From Pseudonocardia sp. ICBG1293 (GTDB lineage: Bacteria > Actinomycetota > Actinomycetes > Mycobacteriales > Pseudonocardiaceae), in assembly GCF_020131355.1 (NCBI RefSeq), contig NZ_JAHLEL010000014.1:124001-188000 (forward strand): a stretch of 64,000 bases of DNA. The letters run 5' to 3'. The notes under the pieces were generated by a model that searched no databases, was not told the DNA's origin, and was given only the letters and a program-made list of their open reading frames with translations. This document shows, piece after piece, positions 9,567 to 19,651 of the stretch (its first letter is position 1; the number at the start of each line of letters is the position of its first letter). The position numbers and the translations under genes were made by a program.

Positions 9567-9679
9567 GGCCCGCAGTCTGGCCCCCGACCCGGACATCCGC
9601 TGTCCGCGGTCCCACCCGCCCTCCGGAACCCACACCGGTTGCTCCGGGTGCGGAAGCCGGACGGCGGGTGGGATCCGGG

Positions 9680-10444
9680 TCAGCCCGCGACGCGGTCCGG
9701 CCGGACGACGCGGTCGCGGGCGCGGCCCGCCGCGGCGACCAGGGCGCGGGCCAGGCGCAGGTCCGCGGCGTCGCGCTCGGGATGGGACTGGACGCCGAGC
9801 ACCCACGGCTCGTCCGGGCCGCCGTCCGGGTCGGCCCACTCCAGCGCCTCGACCACCGCACCGGCCCGGGCGGACACCCGCAGTCCGGGGGCGACCCGGT
9901 CCACCCCCTGGTGGTGGTGGCACCGGACCGTCACCGGGCCCGGCCCCAGGATCTGCGCGGCGCGGGTCCCCGGCTCGGTGCGGACCGGCACCGGCGCGTA
10001 CACCCCCGGTCCGGCCGCGTGCGCCGCGGCGACCTCGCGGCCCACGACGTCGGGCAGGTGCTGGTGCAGCGTCCCGCCGAGCGCCACGTTCAGCAGCTGG
10101 TGCCCGCGGCACACCCCCAGCACCGGGATGCCGCGACCCAGCGCCCGGTGCAGCGCGGCCAGGTCGGCGGCGTCGCGCTCGGTGCGCGGCGGGTCGGTGT
10201 GCGCGCCGGGCTCGTGCCCGTAGCGGGCCGGGTCGACGTCCGGGCCGCCGGTCACGAGCAGCCCGTCCAGCGCGTCGACCGCCCCGGCCGCGCCGTCCAC
10301 CGGCGCGAGCAGCACCGGGACCCCGCCCGCGGCCAGCACCATGTCGACGTAGCTGCGGGGGACCAGCACGACGTCGTCGTCGCGCATGATCCAGTAGTCG
10401 GCCCGCTCGGCGTAGCAGCTGATCCCGATCAGCGGCGGCCTCAC
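9680..10444 (-). CDS. Class I glutamine amidotransferase-like, PuuD/gamma-glutamyl-GABA hydrolase family
   Basis: 254 residues. [15 protein letters not shown] contains the nucleophilic Cys112, and QSHPERD near the end gives His221 and Glu223, so the hydrolase triad is complete. TGGPDVDP matches the peptidase C26 subgroup that cleaves gamma-glutamyl bonds as in putrescine catabolism. GTG start overlaps the recQ stop by four bases (GTGA), indicating one transcript with recQ. No other polyamine genes are visible here, so the substrate is open. Confidence 0.85.
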   Translation of the reverse strand: MRPPLIGISCYAERADYWIMRDDDVVLVPRSYVDMVLAAGGVPVLLAPVDGAAGAVDALDGLLVTGGPDVDPARYGHEPGAHTDPPRTERDAADLAALHRALGRGIPVLGVCRGHQLLNVALGGTLHQHLPDVVGREVAAAHAAGPGVYAPVPVRTEPGTRAAQILGPGPVTVRCHHHQGVDRVAPGLRVSARAGAVVEALEWADPDGGPDEPWVLGVQSHPERDAADLRLARALVAAAGRARDRVVRPDRVAG

Positions 10445-12408
10445 GAGCCCGCCCCGTGCAGCACGTCGATCACCTGGTCGCCGTACCGGGCGAGCTTGCC
10501 CTCGCCGATCCCGGAGATCGTGCCCAGCGCCGCCCGGTCGGCGGGGGAGCGCGTCGCGATCTCCCGCAGCGTCGCGTCGTGGAAGATCACGTAGGCCGGG
10601 ACGCCCTGCTCCTTGGCCGTCGCCGCCCGCCACGCCCGGAGCCGCTCGAACACCGGAGCGAGCTCGGCCGGCATGTCCACCGCGGGCTTCGACCCGCCCC
10701 GCGACCGCGACGCGCGCGCGGCCCGCTCGGGCTCGGTGCGCAGCATGACCGTCTGCTCGCCGCGCATCGCGGCCGGGGACTCGTCGGTGAACCGCAGCGT
10801 CGAGTAGTTCCCGCCCACGGTGAGCAGCCCGCGTGCGACCAGCTGGCGCAGCACGTTGCGCCAGGCGACGTCGGTCAGCTCGGTCCCGACCCCGAACACC
10901 GACAGCTCGTGGTGGCGGTGCTGGTCGACCTTCGGGGTGCGCTTGCCGAGCAGGATGTCGACGACCTGCCCGGCGCCGAACTCCTGGTTGCGCTCCTTCT
11001 TCAGCCGCCACACCGTCGACAGCACCTTCTGCGCCGCGACGGTGCCGTCCCAGGACGACACCGGGGTCAGGCAGGTGTCGCAGTTGCCGCAGGTCTCCGC
11101 GTCCGGCTTCTGCCCGAAGTAGCGCAGCAGCTGGGCCCGGCGGCACTCGGTGGTCTCGCACAGCGCGAGCATCGCGTCGAGGTGCTGGGCCAGCCGGCGC
11201 TTGTGCGCGGCGTCGCCCTCGCCGTCGTCGATCATCTTCCGCTGCTGCACGACGTCGGCGAGCCCGTAGGCCAGCCACGCGGTCGAGGGCTCCCCGTCGC
11301 GCCCGGCGCGGCCGGTCTCCTGGTAGTAGCCCTCCACGGACTTCGGCAGGTCGAGGTGGGCGACGAACCGGACGTCGGGCTTGTCGATGCCCATGCCGAA
11401 CGCGATCGTGGCGCACATGACCAGGCCGTCCTCGCGCAGGAACCGGGACTGGTTCTCCCGGCGCACCGCCGCGTCGAGCCCCGCGTGGTAGGGCAGCGCC
11501 CGGATCCCCTGCGCGGTGAGGAACTCCGCGGTCTCCTCGACCTTGCGCCGCGAGAGGCAGTAGACGATGCCCGCGTCCCCGGCTTGCTCGGCACGCAGCA
11601 GCTCCAGCAGCTGGCGGCGCGGCTCGTTCTTCGCGACGATCCGGTACGCGATGTTGGGCCGGTCGAAGCTCGCGACGAAGTGCCGCGCCCCGGTCAGCTC
11701 CAGGCGCTGGGCGATCTCGGTGCGGGTCGCGTCGGTCGCGGTCGCGGTCAGGGCGATCCGGGGGACGTCCGGCCAGCGCTTCGGCAGCTCCGACAGCAGC
11801 AGGTAGTCGGGCCGGAAGTCGTGCCCCCACTGCGCGACGCAGTGCGCCTCGTCGATCGCGAACAGCGCGATCCGGCCCCGCTCCAGCAGTCGCACGGTGG
11901 ACTCGACCCGCAGCCGCTCCGGCGCGAGGTAGAGCAGGTCCAGCTCGCCCGCGAGGAACTCCTGCTCGGTGAGGCGGCGCTCGTCGGCGTCCTGGGTGGA
12001 GTTGAGGAACCCGGCCCGCACGCCGAGCGCGCGCAGCGCGTCGACCTGGTCCTGCATCAGCGCGATCAGCGGCGACACCACGACCCCGGTACCGGGCCGG
12101 GCCAGCGCCGGGACCTGGTAGCACAGCGACTTGCCGCCACCGGTCGGCATGAGCACCAGCGCGTCCCCGCCGCCGACGACCTGTTCCACGATGGCCTGCT
12201 GCTCGCCGCGGAACGCGTCGTAGCCGAAGACCCGGCGCAGGATCTCGTGCGGGTCGCTGCTGTGCACCCGCTCCGGGACCGGGGCCCGCTCGGGCACGCC
12301 CCGGTCGGGGGAGGGCTCCCAGGCGTCCTCCGGCGGGGGTTCGTGCCACCCGTCGTCCTCGGGCTCGGGCGGGAGCGGGATCTCGTCCGGGTCAGAGGCG
12401 TCGAACAC
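10441..12408 (-). CDS. recQ: ATP-dependent DNA helicase RecQ
   Basis: 655-residue 3'-5' DNA helicase for recombination and replication-fork repair. After an acidic Pro-rich 50-residue tail come Walker A MPTGGGKS (87-94), DEAH ([19 protein letters not shown]), motif [12 protein letters not shown], the RQC zinc site (Cys in CETTEC and CGNCDTC), a winged helix, and a C-terminal HRDC domain ([14 protein letters not shown]). Complete length. GTG start. It is cotranscribed with the overlapping amidotransferase-like gene and divergent from fgd. Confidence 0.93.
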   Translation of the reverse strand: MFDASDPDEIPLPPEPEDDGWHEPPPEDAWEPSPDRGVPERAPVPERVHSSDPHEILRRVFGYDAFRGEQQAIVEQVVGGGDALVLMPTGGGKSLCYQVPALARPGTGVVVSPLIALMQDQVDALRALGVRAGFLNSTQDADERRLTEQEFLAGELDLLYLAPERLRVESTVRLLERGRIALFAIDEAHCVAQWGHDFRPDYLLLSELPKRWPDVPRIALTATATDATRTEIAQRLELTGARHFVASFDRPNIAYRIVAKNEPRRQLLELLRAEQAGDAGIVYCLSRRKVEETAEFLTAQGIRALPYHAGLDAAVRRENQSRFLREDGLVMCATIAFGMGIDKPDVRFVAHLDLPKSVEGYYQETGRAGRDGEPSTAWLAYGLADVVQQRKMIDDGEGDAAHKRRLAQHLDAMLALCETTECRRAQLLRYFGQKPDAETCGNCDTCLTPVSSWDGTVAAQKVLSTVWRLKKERNQEFGAGQVVDILLGKRTPKVDQHRHHELSVFGVGTELTDVAWRNVLRQLVARGLLTVGGNYSTLRFTDESPAAMRGEQTVMLRTEPERAARASRSRGGSKPAVDMPAELAPVFERLRAWRAATAKEQGVPAYVIFHDATLREIATRSPADRAALGTISGIGEGKLARYGDQVIDVLHGAGS

Positions 12409-12619
12409 GTCGTCGATCGTACGAGCCCGCCCGCGGCCGCCCCGCCCGGCACACGCGTCGGGGCACCGCGGGCCGCGTCCGGTGCGTGGCCCCGGTCACC
12501 GCCCGGGTGTCGGGGGTGCCGCGGGGCTGCGCCGGACGGCCCCGGGGTGTAGCAAGTCCAGCAGGACCATCGGCGTTCGCAGACCGGGCGCCGGGCGACC
12601 ATGCGAGAAGGACGGATCC

Positions 12620-13624
12620 GTGGATCTGAAGATCGGGTACAAGGCGTCGGCCGAGCAGTTCGGCCCCCGCGACCTCGTCGAGTACGCGGTGCTCGCCGAG
12701 GAGCTGGGGCTGGACAGCGTCTGGGCCTCGGACCACTTCCTGCCCTGGCGGCACGAGGGCGGGCACGCCCCGGCCGCGCTGCCGTGGATGGCGGCGGTGG
12801 GGGAGCGCACGACGCGGGTGCAGATCGGCACCTCGGTGCTGACCCCGACGTTCCGCTACAACCCGGCGGTGCTGGCCCAGGAGTTCGCCACGATGGCGCT
12901 GCTCACCGGCAACCGGGTCGCGCTCGGCGTCGGCACCGGGGAGGCGCTCAACGAGATCGCGGTCTCCGGGCGGGAGTGGCCGGAGTTCAAGGAACGCTTC
13001 GCCCGGCTGCGCGAGGCCGTCAAGATGATGCGCGCGCTGTGGACCGAGGAGTCGGTCAGCGCCGAGGGCGAGTACTACACCTTCGTCGACGCGATGATCT
13101 ACGACCGGCCCGAGCAGCCGGTACCGATCTACGTCGCCGCGGGCGGCCCGATGGTCGCGCGGTTCGCCGGCCGCTTCGGCGACGGGTTCATCTGCACCTC
13201 GGGCAAGGGCATGGAGCTCTACACCGACAAGCTGATCCCGGCGGTCGAGGAGGGCGCGGGCAAGGCCGACCGCGACGCCGCCGGCATCGACCGGATGATC
13301 GAGATCAAGATCAGCTACGACCGCGACCCCGACGCGGCCCGGGAGAACACCCGGTTCTGGGCGCCGCTGTCGCTGACCGCCGACCAGAAGAACTCGGTCG
13401 AGTCCTCGCAGGAGATGGAGCGCCTCGCCGACGAGCTGCCGATCGAACAGGTCGTGAAGCGCTGGATCGTCGCGTCCGACCCCGACGAGGCCGTCGCGCA
13501 GATCAAGCCCTACCTCGACGCGGGCCTGAACCACCTGGTCGTGCACGGCCCCGGCCACGACCAGCGCCGGTTCCTGGAGCAGTTCACGACCGACGTCGCA
13601 CCGAAGCTGCGGGAGCTCGCGTGA
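12620..13624 (+). CDS. fgd: F420-dependent glucose-6-phosphate dehydrogenase
   Basis: 334-residue luciferase-like TIM-barrel enzyme that oxidises glucose 6-phosphate and reduces coenzyme F420, the main F420H2 source in actinobacteria. The full-length match includes [20 protein letters not shown] at the start, [18 protein letters not shown] (active-site His and Trp) and [11 protein letters not shown] (catalytic Glu). GTG 12620 follows agaagga and gives the normal family length. It ends in a GTGA overlap with the crotonase gene. Confidence 0.92.
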   Translation: MDLKIGYKASAEQFGPRDLVEYAVLAEELGLDSVWASDHFLPWRHEGGHAPAALPWMAAVGERTTRVQIGTSVLTPTFRYNPAVLAQEFATMALLTGNRVALGVGTGEALNEIAVSGREWPEFKERFARLREAVKMMRALWTEESVSAEGEYYTFVDAMIYDRPEQPVPIYVAAGGPMVARFAGRFGDGFICTSGKGMELYTDKLIPAVEEGAGKADRDAAGIDRMIEIKISYDRDPDAARENTRFWAPLSLTADQKNSVESSQEMERLADELPIEQVVKRWIVASDPDEAVAQIKPYLDAGLNHLVVHGPGHDQRRFLEQFTTDVAPKLRELA

Positions 13625-14400
13625 GTGCCGCGACGAGCGCTCCCGTGCTCACCCGCGACGGGCGGGTGCTGCGCTGCCGGATCTCGACCGGCCGCCACGG
13701 CACCCTCGACGGTGCCGCGATGGGCGAGGTCACCGAGGCGCTGCTGTCCCTCGACCCGGCCGAGACCGGGGCGGTGCTCCTGCACGGCGACGGCGAGAAC
13801 TTCTGCACCGGTGGCGACGTCCGCGCCTTCGCCGGCGCCGAGGACCGCTACGCCTACGTGCACGGCCTCGCCGACACCTTCCACTCGATGCTGCGCCCGC
13901 TGGCCGCCTCGCCGGTGCCCACGGTCGCGGCGGTGCCCGGCTGGGCCGCCGGGGCGGGGATGAGCATCGCGCTGGCCTGCGACCTCGCCGTCGGCGGGAC
14001 CTCGACCCGGATGCGCCCCGCCTACCCGGGGATCGGGTTCTCCCCGGACGGCGGGATGACCTGGACGCTGCCGCGGCTGATCGGTGCCGCGCGGGCGCGG
14101 CGGGTCCTGCTCACCGACGAGGTGCTGGAGGCCGAGGTGCTGGCCGAGCTGGGGCTGCTCGCCTCGGTCGTCGACGACGACCGGGTCGCCGACGAGGCCA
14201 CCGCCCTCGCGCACCGGCTGGCCCAGGGCCCGACGGCGGCACTGGGCCGCATCCGCGGGCTGCTGAGCGACACCGGGGACCGCGGGCTGGACGCGCAGCT
14301 GGCCGCCGAGGCGGACGCGATCGCGACCTGCGCCGCGGGTCCGGAGGGCGGCGAGGGGCTGGCCGCGTTCGGCGAGAAGCGCCGCCCCCGGTTCCACTAG
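13621..14400 (+). CDS. Enoyl-CoA hydratase/isomerase (crotonase) family protein
   Basis: 259 residues, coupled to fgd by a GTGA overlap. [14 protein letters not shown] and [19 protein letters not shown] are the crotonase oxyanion-hole segments. In [21 protein letters not shown] the place usually filled by the second catalytic Glu of hydratases holds Asp. This favours an isomerase-type (PaaG-like) member over a classical hydratase. The CoA substrate is unknown. Cotranscription with F420 reduction may be incidental. Confidence 0.82.
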   Translation: MSAATSAPVLTRDGRVLRCRISTGRHGTLDGAAMGEVTEALLSLDPAETGAVLLHGDGENFCTGGDVRAFAGAEDRYAYVHGLADTFHSMLRPLAASPVPTVAAVPGWAAGAGMSIALACDLAVGGTSTRMRPAYPGIGFSPDGGMTWTLPRLIGAARARRVLLTDEVLEAEVLAELGLLASVVDDDRVADEATALAHRLAQGPTAALGRIRGLLSDTGDRGLDAQLAAEADAIATCAAGPEGGEGLAAFGEKRRPRFH

Positions 14401-14411
14401 GCACCGCACGA

Positions 14412-14448
14412 CACAGGGGGCGCGACCGGTCCGGTCGCGCCCCCTGTG
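14412..14448. terminator. Bidirectional hairpin terminator
   Basis: Perfect 18-bp inverted repeat with a single central base (left arm 14412-14429, right arm 14431-14448), placed between the convergent crotonase and SARP-like genes. There is no T-run on either side, as is usual in these genomes. Confidence 0.85.
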
Positions 14449-14465
14449 CGTGGTGTGGTGGCCGC

Positions 14466-15335
14466 TCAGCGACCGCTGGCCGGGCTCCCCGCGACGACGC
14501 GGCGCGACCGCTGCGACCCGCGGCCGGCACCGGGCATCCCCACCGCGGAGCGCTGCGCCGGCCGGTGCAGGCCGGGGCCGAGCGGCCAGCCCGCGTCGAG
14601 CGGGGCGAGCAGGCGGTCCAGCTCGGAGTCCGGGGTGGCGCCGACGCTGTTGCGCAGCAGCCGCTGGAACTCGTCGTACTCGGCGAGGGCGTCGGCGACG
14701 CGCCCGCCGGCGAGCAGCGCCTCGACCAGGGCGCGACGCGACCGTTCGCGGCTCGGCGCGGTGGCCACGGCGCGGCGGGCGACCGCGACGGCGTCGTCGT
14801 GCCGGTCGGCGGCGGTGAGGGTGCCGGCCAGACCCTCCAGCGCGGAGAGCCGCAGCTGGCGGAACCGCTCGCGCTCCACGGCGATCCACGGCGCGGTCCA
14901 CGACGGGAGGATGTCGGCCTCCAGCAGCGCGGTCTCCGGGGCGCCGATCTCGCGCACGGTGCGCAGCATGCTGGGGGCGGACAGCCCGCGGATCAGGAGC
15001 ATGGCCTCGGTGAGGTCGACGACCACGTCGTCACCGAGCTGCAGCCTGCCGAGGTGGTCGGCGTCCAGCAGGCCCGGCACGTCCACCCCGGCCACGGCCT
15101 CGTCGAGCAGCCGGGCCGCGGGCACCGGCCCGACGCCGGGCCACAGGGTCGCGGCCAGCGCGGCGGTCGGCTGCGCGCGCCGGTGCACGGCGAGGTAGGC
15201 GACCAGGCGACGGGAGTCGACGGGCAGCGGGACGGCGCGGTCACCCGCGCGCAGCCCGAACGAGCCCAGGACCCGCACGTGCGGGGCGGAGGTGGGAGTG
15301 CTCTGCTCACTGGATCGACAGTGATCGTCGGACAT
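14466..15335 (-). CDS. SARP/AfsR-like transcriptional regulator with BTAD domain
   Basis: 289 residues. VRVLGSFGLRAGDRAVPLP begins the OmpR-like winged-helix domain of SARP regulators. The C-terminal two-thirds is the bacterial transcriptional activation (TPR-like) domain: WIAVERERFRQLRLSALEGLA, DDAVAVARRAVATAPSRE, ALVEALLAGGRVADALAEYDEF. The DNA-recognition part looks short and poorly conserved, so DNA binding is less certain than the fold. ATG 15335 is preceded by a weak purine stretch. It is single-gene, with its own terminator. Targets cannot be inferred from neighbours. Confidence 0.78.
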   Translation of the reverse strand: MSDDHCRSSEQSTPTSAPHVRVLGSFGLRAGDRAVPLPVDSRRLVAYLAVHRRAQPTAALAATLWPGVGPVPAARLLDEAVAGVDVPGLLDADHLGRLQLGDDVVVDLTEAMLLIRGLSAPSMLRTVREIGAPETALLEADILPSWTAPWIAVERERFRQLRLSALEGLAGTLTAADRHDDAVAVARRAVATAPSRERSRRALVEALLAGGRVADALAEYDEFQRLLRNSVGATPDSELDRLLAPLDAGWPLGPGLHRPAQRSAVGMPGAGRGSQRSRRVVAGSPASGR

Positions 15336-15551
15336 GGCCGTTTCCCCGGATCGGTCGTGGCGTGCGGCCCGCGGTCGGCCCCGCACGGAGCCGGCGCGCC
15401 GGGCGGGAGGGCCTCGGATCGCGGAGCGGGCACAGCGGAACCGCACCGACACGGACGGCGGGCGGCGTCTCCGTGTGGTGTCGTGGCACGAGGATAGCCC
15501 AGCGACGCCCACGGTGTGGGATCCGGGTACGGCCGGATCGTGAGATCGGCC

Positions 15552-16502
15552 TCAGGCCCGCGAGAGCAGCCGGACGTGGGTGCCGTCGGGGGCGCGCCAG
15601 ACGTGCAGGCTGTCGCAGAGCTGGCGGGCGATCCAGGTGCCGCGCCCACGGGCCTGCGAGGGGTGCGGCGGCGCGAGCCCGATCAGCGGCAGCGCGATGG
15701 CACCGCTGTCCTGGACCTCGCAGACCAGCTCGCCGTCGCGCGCCCACACCGACAGGCCCGCCTCCGGCGACCCGTGCTCGACGGCGTCGGTGGCGACCTC
15801 GTTGACCGCCTGCACCATGTCCTCGCCACGGGTGGTGTCGAACCGGCACACCCGGGCCGCCTCCTCGACGGCGTCGCGCACGCGGGACAGCTCGAAGGTG
15901 TTGTAGGACAGCGTCACGTCCGGCGGCCCGAGCAGGTGCGGCGGTGCGATCGGGAACGCCGCCAGCACCTCGGCGGGCGGGCGGTGCCGCGGGTTCTCGG
16001 TGAGCCCCGAGGCCTGCAGCCGCAGCGGGTGGCTGGCCACCGCGGACTCGCCGACCGCCCCGTGCAGCGGCAGCCGCGGGTAGGCGCACACCTGCAGCAC
16101 CGGCAGCCCGGCGAGGGAGATGTTGAGCGCGGCCTCCAGCTCGACCCAGAAGCCGCCGTCGACCCCGTCGAGGTCGGGGTCGTGGGCGCCGACCACGAGC
16201 ACCGGACGGCCCGAGGACGTCAGCGCCCGCAGCTCCCGGGCCCGCCAGGCGGCGCCGGTCTGTCCGGACTCCCGGGCCGAGCCGGTCAGCGAGGTCAGCC
16301 TGCCGAGCTCGACCTCGTCGCCGAGCTCGTCGCGCAGCGCACGCTCCAGGGGCACGGGCAGGTCCAGGGCGATCCGGGCGCCGGTGTCCCTGGCCGCGGC
16401 CCGGGCGGCCGGGGCGACGGCGGTGACCAGCTCCACCGGGTCGTCGGCGTGCACCAGGGCGTGCCGGAAGCCGGGCGGACGGGGTGCGGCGTTGACCTTC
16501 AC
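15552..16502 (-). CDS. MEDS-like sensor with C-terminal anti-sigma-type ATPase domain (RsbW-like)
   Basis: 316 residues. The N-terminal ~190 residues (RHALVHADDPVELVTAVAPA, PVLVVGAHDPDLDG) resemble the MEDS sensor domain. The C-terminal part is a HATPase_c_2 domain with N-box MVQAVNEVATDAVEHGS, the DSG G1 box and GRGTWIARQLCD. Proteins of this class bind ATP and can phosphorylate STAS partners or sequester sigma factors. GTG 16502 overlaps the MEDS-STAS gene by four bases (GTGA), so the two are made together and are probably partners. No sigma factor gene is adjacent. Confidence 0.8.
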   Translation of the reverse strand: MKVNAAPRPPGFRHALVHADDPVELVTAVAPAARAAARDTGARIALDLPVPLERALRDELGDEVELGRLTSLTGSARESGQTGAAWRARELRALTSSGRPVLVVGAHDPDLDGVDGGFWVELEAALNISLAGLPVLQVCAYPRLPLHGAVGESAVASHPLRLQASGLTENPRHRPPAEVLAAFPIAPPHLLGPPDVTLSYNTFELSRVRDAVEEAARVCRFDTTRGEDMVQAVNEVATDAVEHGSPEAGLSVWARDGELVCEVQDSGAIALPLIGLAPPHPSQARGRGTWIARQLCDSLHVWRAPDGTHVRLLSRA

Positions 16503-17416
16503 CGGTGCTGTCCTCCCGGGTGCACGACCCCGGGGGCCGGCGGGTGGTCGTCGAACACGAGCTGGGGCGAGAACGCCGCGCCGCAGCGTTCGAGCACGCG
16601 CAGGACCCGCGGGCGCACCCGGTGCAGCACCAGCCGGTGGGTGGCCGGGAAGCCCTCGGCGGCGTGCACCAGCGCGACGGCGGTGGCGACGTCGACGAAC
16701 CGCACCGAGCCCAGGTCCAGGCCGATGTCGGTGGCCGCGTCCGCGGAGCGCAGCGCGGCGTCCAGTGCCGAGTGCAGCAGTGAGGTGATCTTCGTGCGGT
16801 TGCTGTGGTCGACCTCGCCGGCCAGCCGCGCGTGCCCGGTGCCCAGGCGCACGATCCGGAGCAGCCCGTCGTCGTAGGCGGTGGAGCAGGGCACGTGGTC
16901 GCGGTGCAGCGCCCGCATGATGTCGATCTGCTCGGCCGGGAAGTGCTCGGCGTCGTAGGTGCACAGCGCGGTCAGGTCGCCCGCGCTCTCCCGCACGAGC
17001 CGGGCCAGCAGGCCGTCGTACTCGGGGAGCGTCCCGGCGGCGCCCGGGTCGAGCACCGAGTGCATCTGGCCGGTCATCCGGGTGCCGTGCCAGCCGAGCT
17101 CGCGCGAGCGGCGGACCTCGTCGGACATCCCGGCGTGCACCTGGGCCAGCGGGGTGCGGAAGGTCCGGCGGGTGTGTTCGGCGGGCAGGATCTCGAGCTG
17201 GCCACGGAGGAGCGGCCCCTCGACCTCGACGTCGTCCTCGACCAGCCGCCGGAGCAGGACGTCCGCGGCGCCGTCGTCGTCGAAGTAGAGGATGCGCTCG
17301 CCCCGCTCGAGCCCGTGCGCGACGTAGACGGCGGCGATCTCGCCGAGGTGTTCGGTGCTGTCCGGGACCGCGCACACGTGATCGCCGGACGTCAGCGCGT
17401 CCGCCAGCTTGATCAC
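16499..17416 (-). CDS. MEDS-STAS anti-anti-sigma-type regulator
   Basis: 305 residues. An N-terminal MEDS domain (GDHVCAVPDSTEHLGEIAAVYVAHGLERGERILYF split over residues 11-45) is followed by a STAS domain (IGLDLGSVRFVDVATAVALVHA). In canonical anti-anti-sigma factors the loop reads FxDSSGL with a phosphorylated Ser; here it reads FVDVATAV, so that Ser is missing. GTG start at 17416. First gene of the two-gene unit with the MEDS-ATPase. Domain assignments are good; its signal and partner are inferred. Confidence 0.8.
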   Translation of the reverse strand: MIKLADALTSGDHVCAVPDSTEHLGEIAAVYVAHGLERGERILYFDDDGAADVLLRRLVEDDVEVEGPLLRGQLEILPAEHTRRTFRTPLAQVHAGMSDEVRRSRELGWHGTRMTGQMHSVLDPGAAGTLPEYDGLLARLVRESAGDLTALCTYDAEHFPAEQIDIMRALHRDHVPCSTAYDDGLLRIVRLGTGHARLAGEVDHSNRTKITSLLHSALDAALRSADAATDIGLDLGSVRFVDVATAVALVHAAEGFPATHRLVLHRVRPRVLRVLERCGAAFSPQLVFDDHPPAPGVVHPGGQHR

Positions 17417-17709
17417 GTCTCACCTGCCGCGCGCACCCGCCACCGCACGTCGCGGCGCCGGGCACACCCCGTCACGAACTCCTGGACGGATCAACCGTAC
17501 GGAGGGCCCCGGCGGCGGCCCGAGCCCCCGGAGCGGCCGGGGCGCCGAACCGACGGTGACGCGCGACGAGCGGATCGCCACCGGCGGGCGATCGGACGGC
17601 CCCGGCCCGGTCGGAGCAGCGCGCAGCGCCGTTCGGCGCTGTCGCGCAGCCGCCGGACGGTGGCGGACCCCGGGGACGGGGTGGCCGCCGTCCGGCGCGG
17701 GAGGGCCGG
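17417..17709. other. Non-coding spacer
   Basis: 293 bases between the start of the MEDS-STAS gene and the stop of the OsmC gene, both on the minus strand. It should hold the MEDS operon promoter. I see no convincing promoter, hairpin or ORF. Confidence 0.5.
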
Positions 17710-18237
17710 TCAGGCCGCCGGGTGGACCGCGACCGAGGTGGTGGCGCTGCCCTGGATCGTCTGCAGGACCACGCAGTACCGCTCGGTCAGCTTGACCAGG
17801 CTCGCGACCTTGTCCTCGGCCGCGGGGGCGTCCCCGTCGCGGATGTCGACGTCGAAGGACAGCCGGATCTCGCGGAAGCCGACCGGCGCGTCCTTGGCGA
17901 CGCCGAGGGTGCCGCGGAAGTCGAGGTCGCCCTCGGCCCGCACGGCGCCCTGCACGTCGAGCTCCAGCGCGGTCGCGACCGCGCGCAGGGTCACCCCGGC
18001 ACAGGCCACCAGCGCCTCCAGCAGCATGTCGCCCGAGCACAGCTGGGTGCCGTCGCCACCGGTCGCCGGGTGCAGCCCCGCCTCGGCCATCGCCTGGCCG
18101 GTGGAGACCTTGCAGGCGACACCCGATCCGAGCTCGCCGTCCGCCTTGAGGGTGATCACCGCGGACTCCGGGTCGTCGCGGTACTGCTGCTTGAGCGGGG
18201 CCTGGATGTCACGCAGGGAGATGTTGGTGTCGGTCAT
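17710..18237 (-). CDS. OsmC family protein (peroxiredoxin-like)
   Basis: 175 residues with the OsmC fold. Two redox Cys are placed as in thiol peroxidases of this family: Cys67 in DGTQLCSGDMLLEALVACAGVTL (shown in two parts: first Cys67, second Cys79). It likely reduces organic hydroperoxides, or belongs to the YhfA branch. ATG 18237. It is divergent from the phosphatidyltransferase gene with 63 bases between starts. Confidence 0.85.
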   Translation of the reverse strand: MTDTNISLRDIQAPLKQQYRDDPESAVITLKADGELGSGVACKVSTGQAMAEAGLHPATGGDGTQLCSGDMLLEALVACAGVTLRAVATALELDVQGAVRAEGDLDFRGTLGVAKDAPVGFREIRLSFDVDIRDGDAPAAEDKVASLVKLTERYCVVLQTIQGSATTSVAVHPAA

Positions 18238-18287
18238 GTCCCCATCCTCACCCCGGCGGGGCACCCCGCACATCCCGACCCGACGAC

Positions 18288-18293
18288 TAGGGT
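18288..18293 (+). promoter_or_regulatory. -10 element for leaderless transcript
   Basis: tagggt followed by seven bases and then the GTG start at 18301, the spacing expected when transcription begins on the start codon. Confidence 0.55.
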
Positions 18294-18300
18294 GCGCGGT

Positions 18301-19065
18301 GTGGGCGGGGAGAGCGACACCGGACGGGCGGCAGCGGTGCGCCGCAGCGCCCGCGAGGCCGCCGACTCGGTGCGCGAGGCCCGCGACACCGTCCGGGACA
18401 CGGTGCGCGGCACCGTCCGCGGCTCGGTCCACGACACCGTCGGCCCGCCCACCGACGACGACCGGCTCTGGACCGTGCCGAACGCGCTCAGCATGCTCCG
18501 TCTCGCCGGGGTCCCGCTGTTCCTGTGGCTGATGCTCGGCCCGGAGGCCGACGGCTGGGCCGTCGCGGTGCTGGCGATCGGCGGGTTCACCGACTGGCTC
18601 GACGGCAAGCTCGCCCGGGTCCTGGACCAGTTCAGCCGGTTCGGCGCCATGCTCGACCCGGCCGTGGACCGCCTCTACATCCTGGCCGCACTGGTCGGGC
18701 TGGCGGCGCGCGACATCGTGCCGTGGTGGGCGGTGGCCGCCCTGGTCGCGCGCGACGTGGTGCTCGCGGTCTGCGTGTTCGTGCTGCGGCACCGGGGCTA
18801 CGGGCCCTTCGAGGTGGTCTACCTCGGCAAGGCCGCCACCTTCGTGCTGCTGTACGCCTTCCCGCTGCTGCTGCTCGGCGACGGTCCCTCGGCCGCGGAG
18901 GCGGTCGTCGGCGTGGTCGCCTACGCCTTCGCCATCTGGGGCGTGGCCCTGTACCTGTGGTCGGGGCTGCTGTACCTGGCCCAGTTCCGGCTGGCCCTGC
19001 GCCGCCCGGCGCCGGGCGTCCCGGCCCCGGCGACCCGGTTCGATCACGGTGGCGCCGGGGGCTAG
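18301..19065 (+). CDS. CDP-alcohol phosphatidyltransferase (PgsA-like)
   Basis: 254-residue integral membrane enzyme of phospholipid synthesis. The CDP-alcohol motif DGKLARVLDQFSRFGAMLDP-AVDRL fits D-G-x2-A-R-x8-G-x3-D-x3-D, near residues 100-123, with about six hydrophobic segments around it. The first 50 residues hold a helical Arg/Glu/Asp-rich stretch (REAADSVREARDTVRDTVRG) before the membrane domain. The position before gcvH and garA matches Rv1822 (pgsA2) in M. tuberculosis. The alcohol acceptor is not determined. GTG 18301 is the leaderless start. The TAG stop is part of the next promoter. Confidence 0.87.
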   Translation: MGGESDTGRAAAVRRSAREAADSVREARDTVRDTVRGTVRGSVHDTVGPPTDDDRLWTVPNALSMLRLAGVPLFLWLMLGPEADGWAVAVLAIGGFTDWLDGKLARVLDQFSRFGAMLDPAVDRLYILAALVGLAARDIVPWWAVAALVARDVVLAVCVFVLRHRGYGPFEVVYLGKAATFVLLYAFPLLLLGDGPSAAEAVVGVVAYAFAIWGVALYLWSGLLYLAQFRLALRRPAPGVPAPATRFDHGGAGG

Positions 19066-19068
19066 GCT
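19063..19068 (+). promoter_or_regulatory. -10 element for leaderless gcvH transcript
   Basis: taggct, then seven bases, then GTG 19076. Its first three bases are the stop codon of the preceding gene. Confidence 0.55.
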
Positions 19069-19075
19069 CGCCGGC

Positions 19076-19468
19076 GTGAGCTCGGAGATTCCGTCGGACC
19101 TGTCCTACACCGAGGCCCACGAGTGGGTGCGCCGCAGCGGGGACGGGGTGGTCCGGGTCGGCATCACCGACCACGCCCAGTCCCAGCTCGGCGACGTCGT
19201 CTTCGTGCAGCTGCCGGCCGTCGGTGACACCCTCGCCGCGGGCGACGCCATGGGCGAGGTCGAGTCGACCAAGTCCGTGTCGGACATCTACGCCCCGGTC
19301 GGCGGGGAGGTCGTGGCCGTGAACGACGGGCTCGACGCCGGCCCGGAGCTGGTGAACTCCGCGCCCTACGGCGACGGGTGGATCGTGGAGATCCGTCTGG
19401 CCGAGGGGGCCTCGCTCGACGGTCTCCTCGACGCCGACGCCTACCGCCAGCTGGCCGACGGCGCCTGA
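19076..19468 (+). CDS. gcvH: Glycine cleavage system H protein
   Basis: 130-residue lipoyl carrier that shuttles the aminomethyl group between the P, T and L proteins of glycine cleavage. GEVESTKSVSDIYAPVGGEV holds the lipoylated Lys66, and the TEAHEWVR start and LVNSAPYGDGWIVEI end are typical. GTG 19076 is the predicted leaderless start. gcvP lies 5 kb downstream under a riboswitch; no gcvT is seen in the window. Confidence 0.95.
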   Translation: MSSEIPSDLSYTEAHEWVRRSGDGVVRVGITDHAQSQLGDVVFVQLPAVGDTLAAGDAMGEVESTKSVSDIYAPVGGEVVAVNDGLDAGPELVNSAPYGDGWIVEIRLAEGASLDGLLDADAYRQLADGA

Positions 19469-19537
19469 GCCGGCCCGCCCGCCGCACCACGCGGCACGGC
19501 ACGCCGACCTCCGTATCGCCCCGGTCGCTCCGACCGG

Positions 19538-19543
19538 TAGGTT
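19538..19543 (+). promoter_or_regulatory. Putative -10 element for garA
   Basis: taggtt about 110 bases before the garA start. There is no clear -35 hexamer. Confidence 0.4.
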
Positions 19544-19651
19544 CACATCCCCTGGACGTGCCGTCCGGGACGGACCGGAACCCCGGCCCGGCACAGCCCT
19601 GACCGCCCGGACGCCGTCCGGGTACCGCATCCGCGAGGAGGAGTCCCCGAG

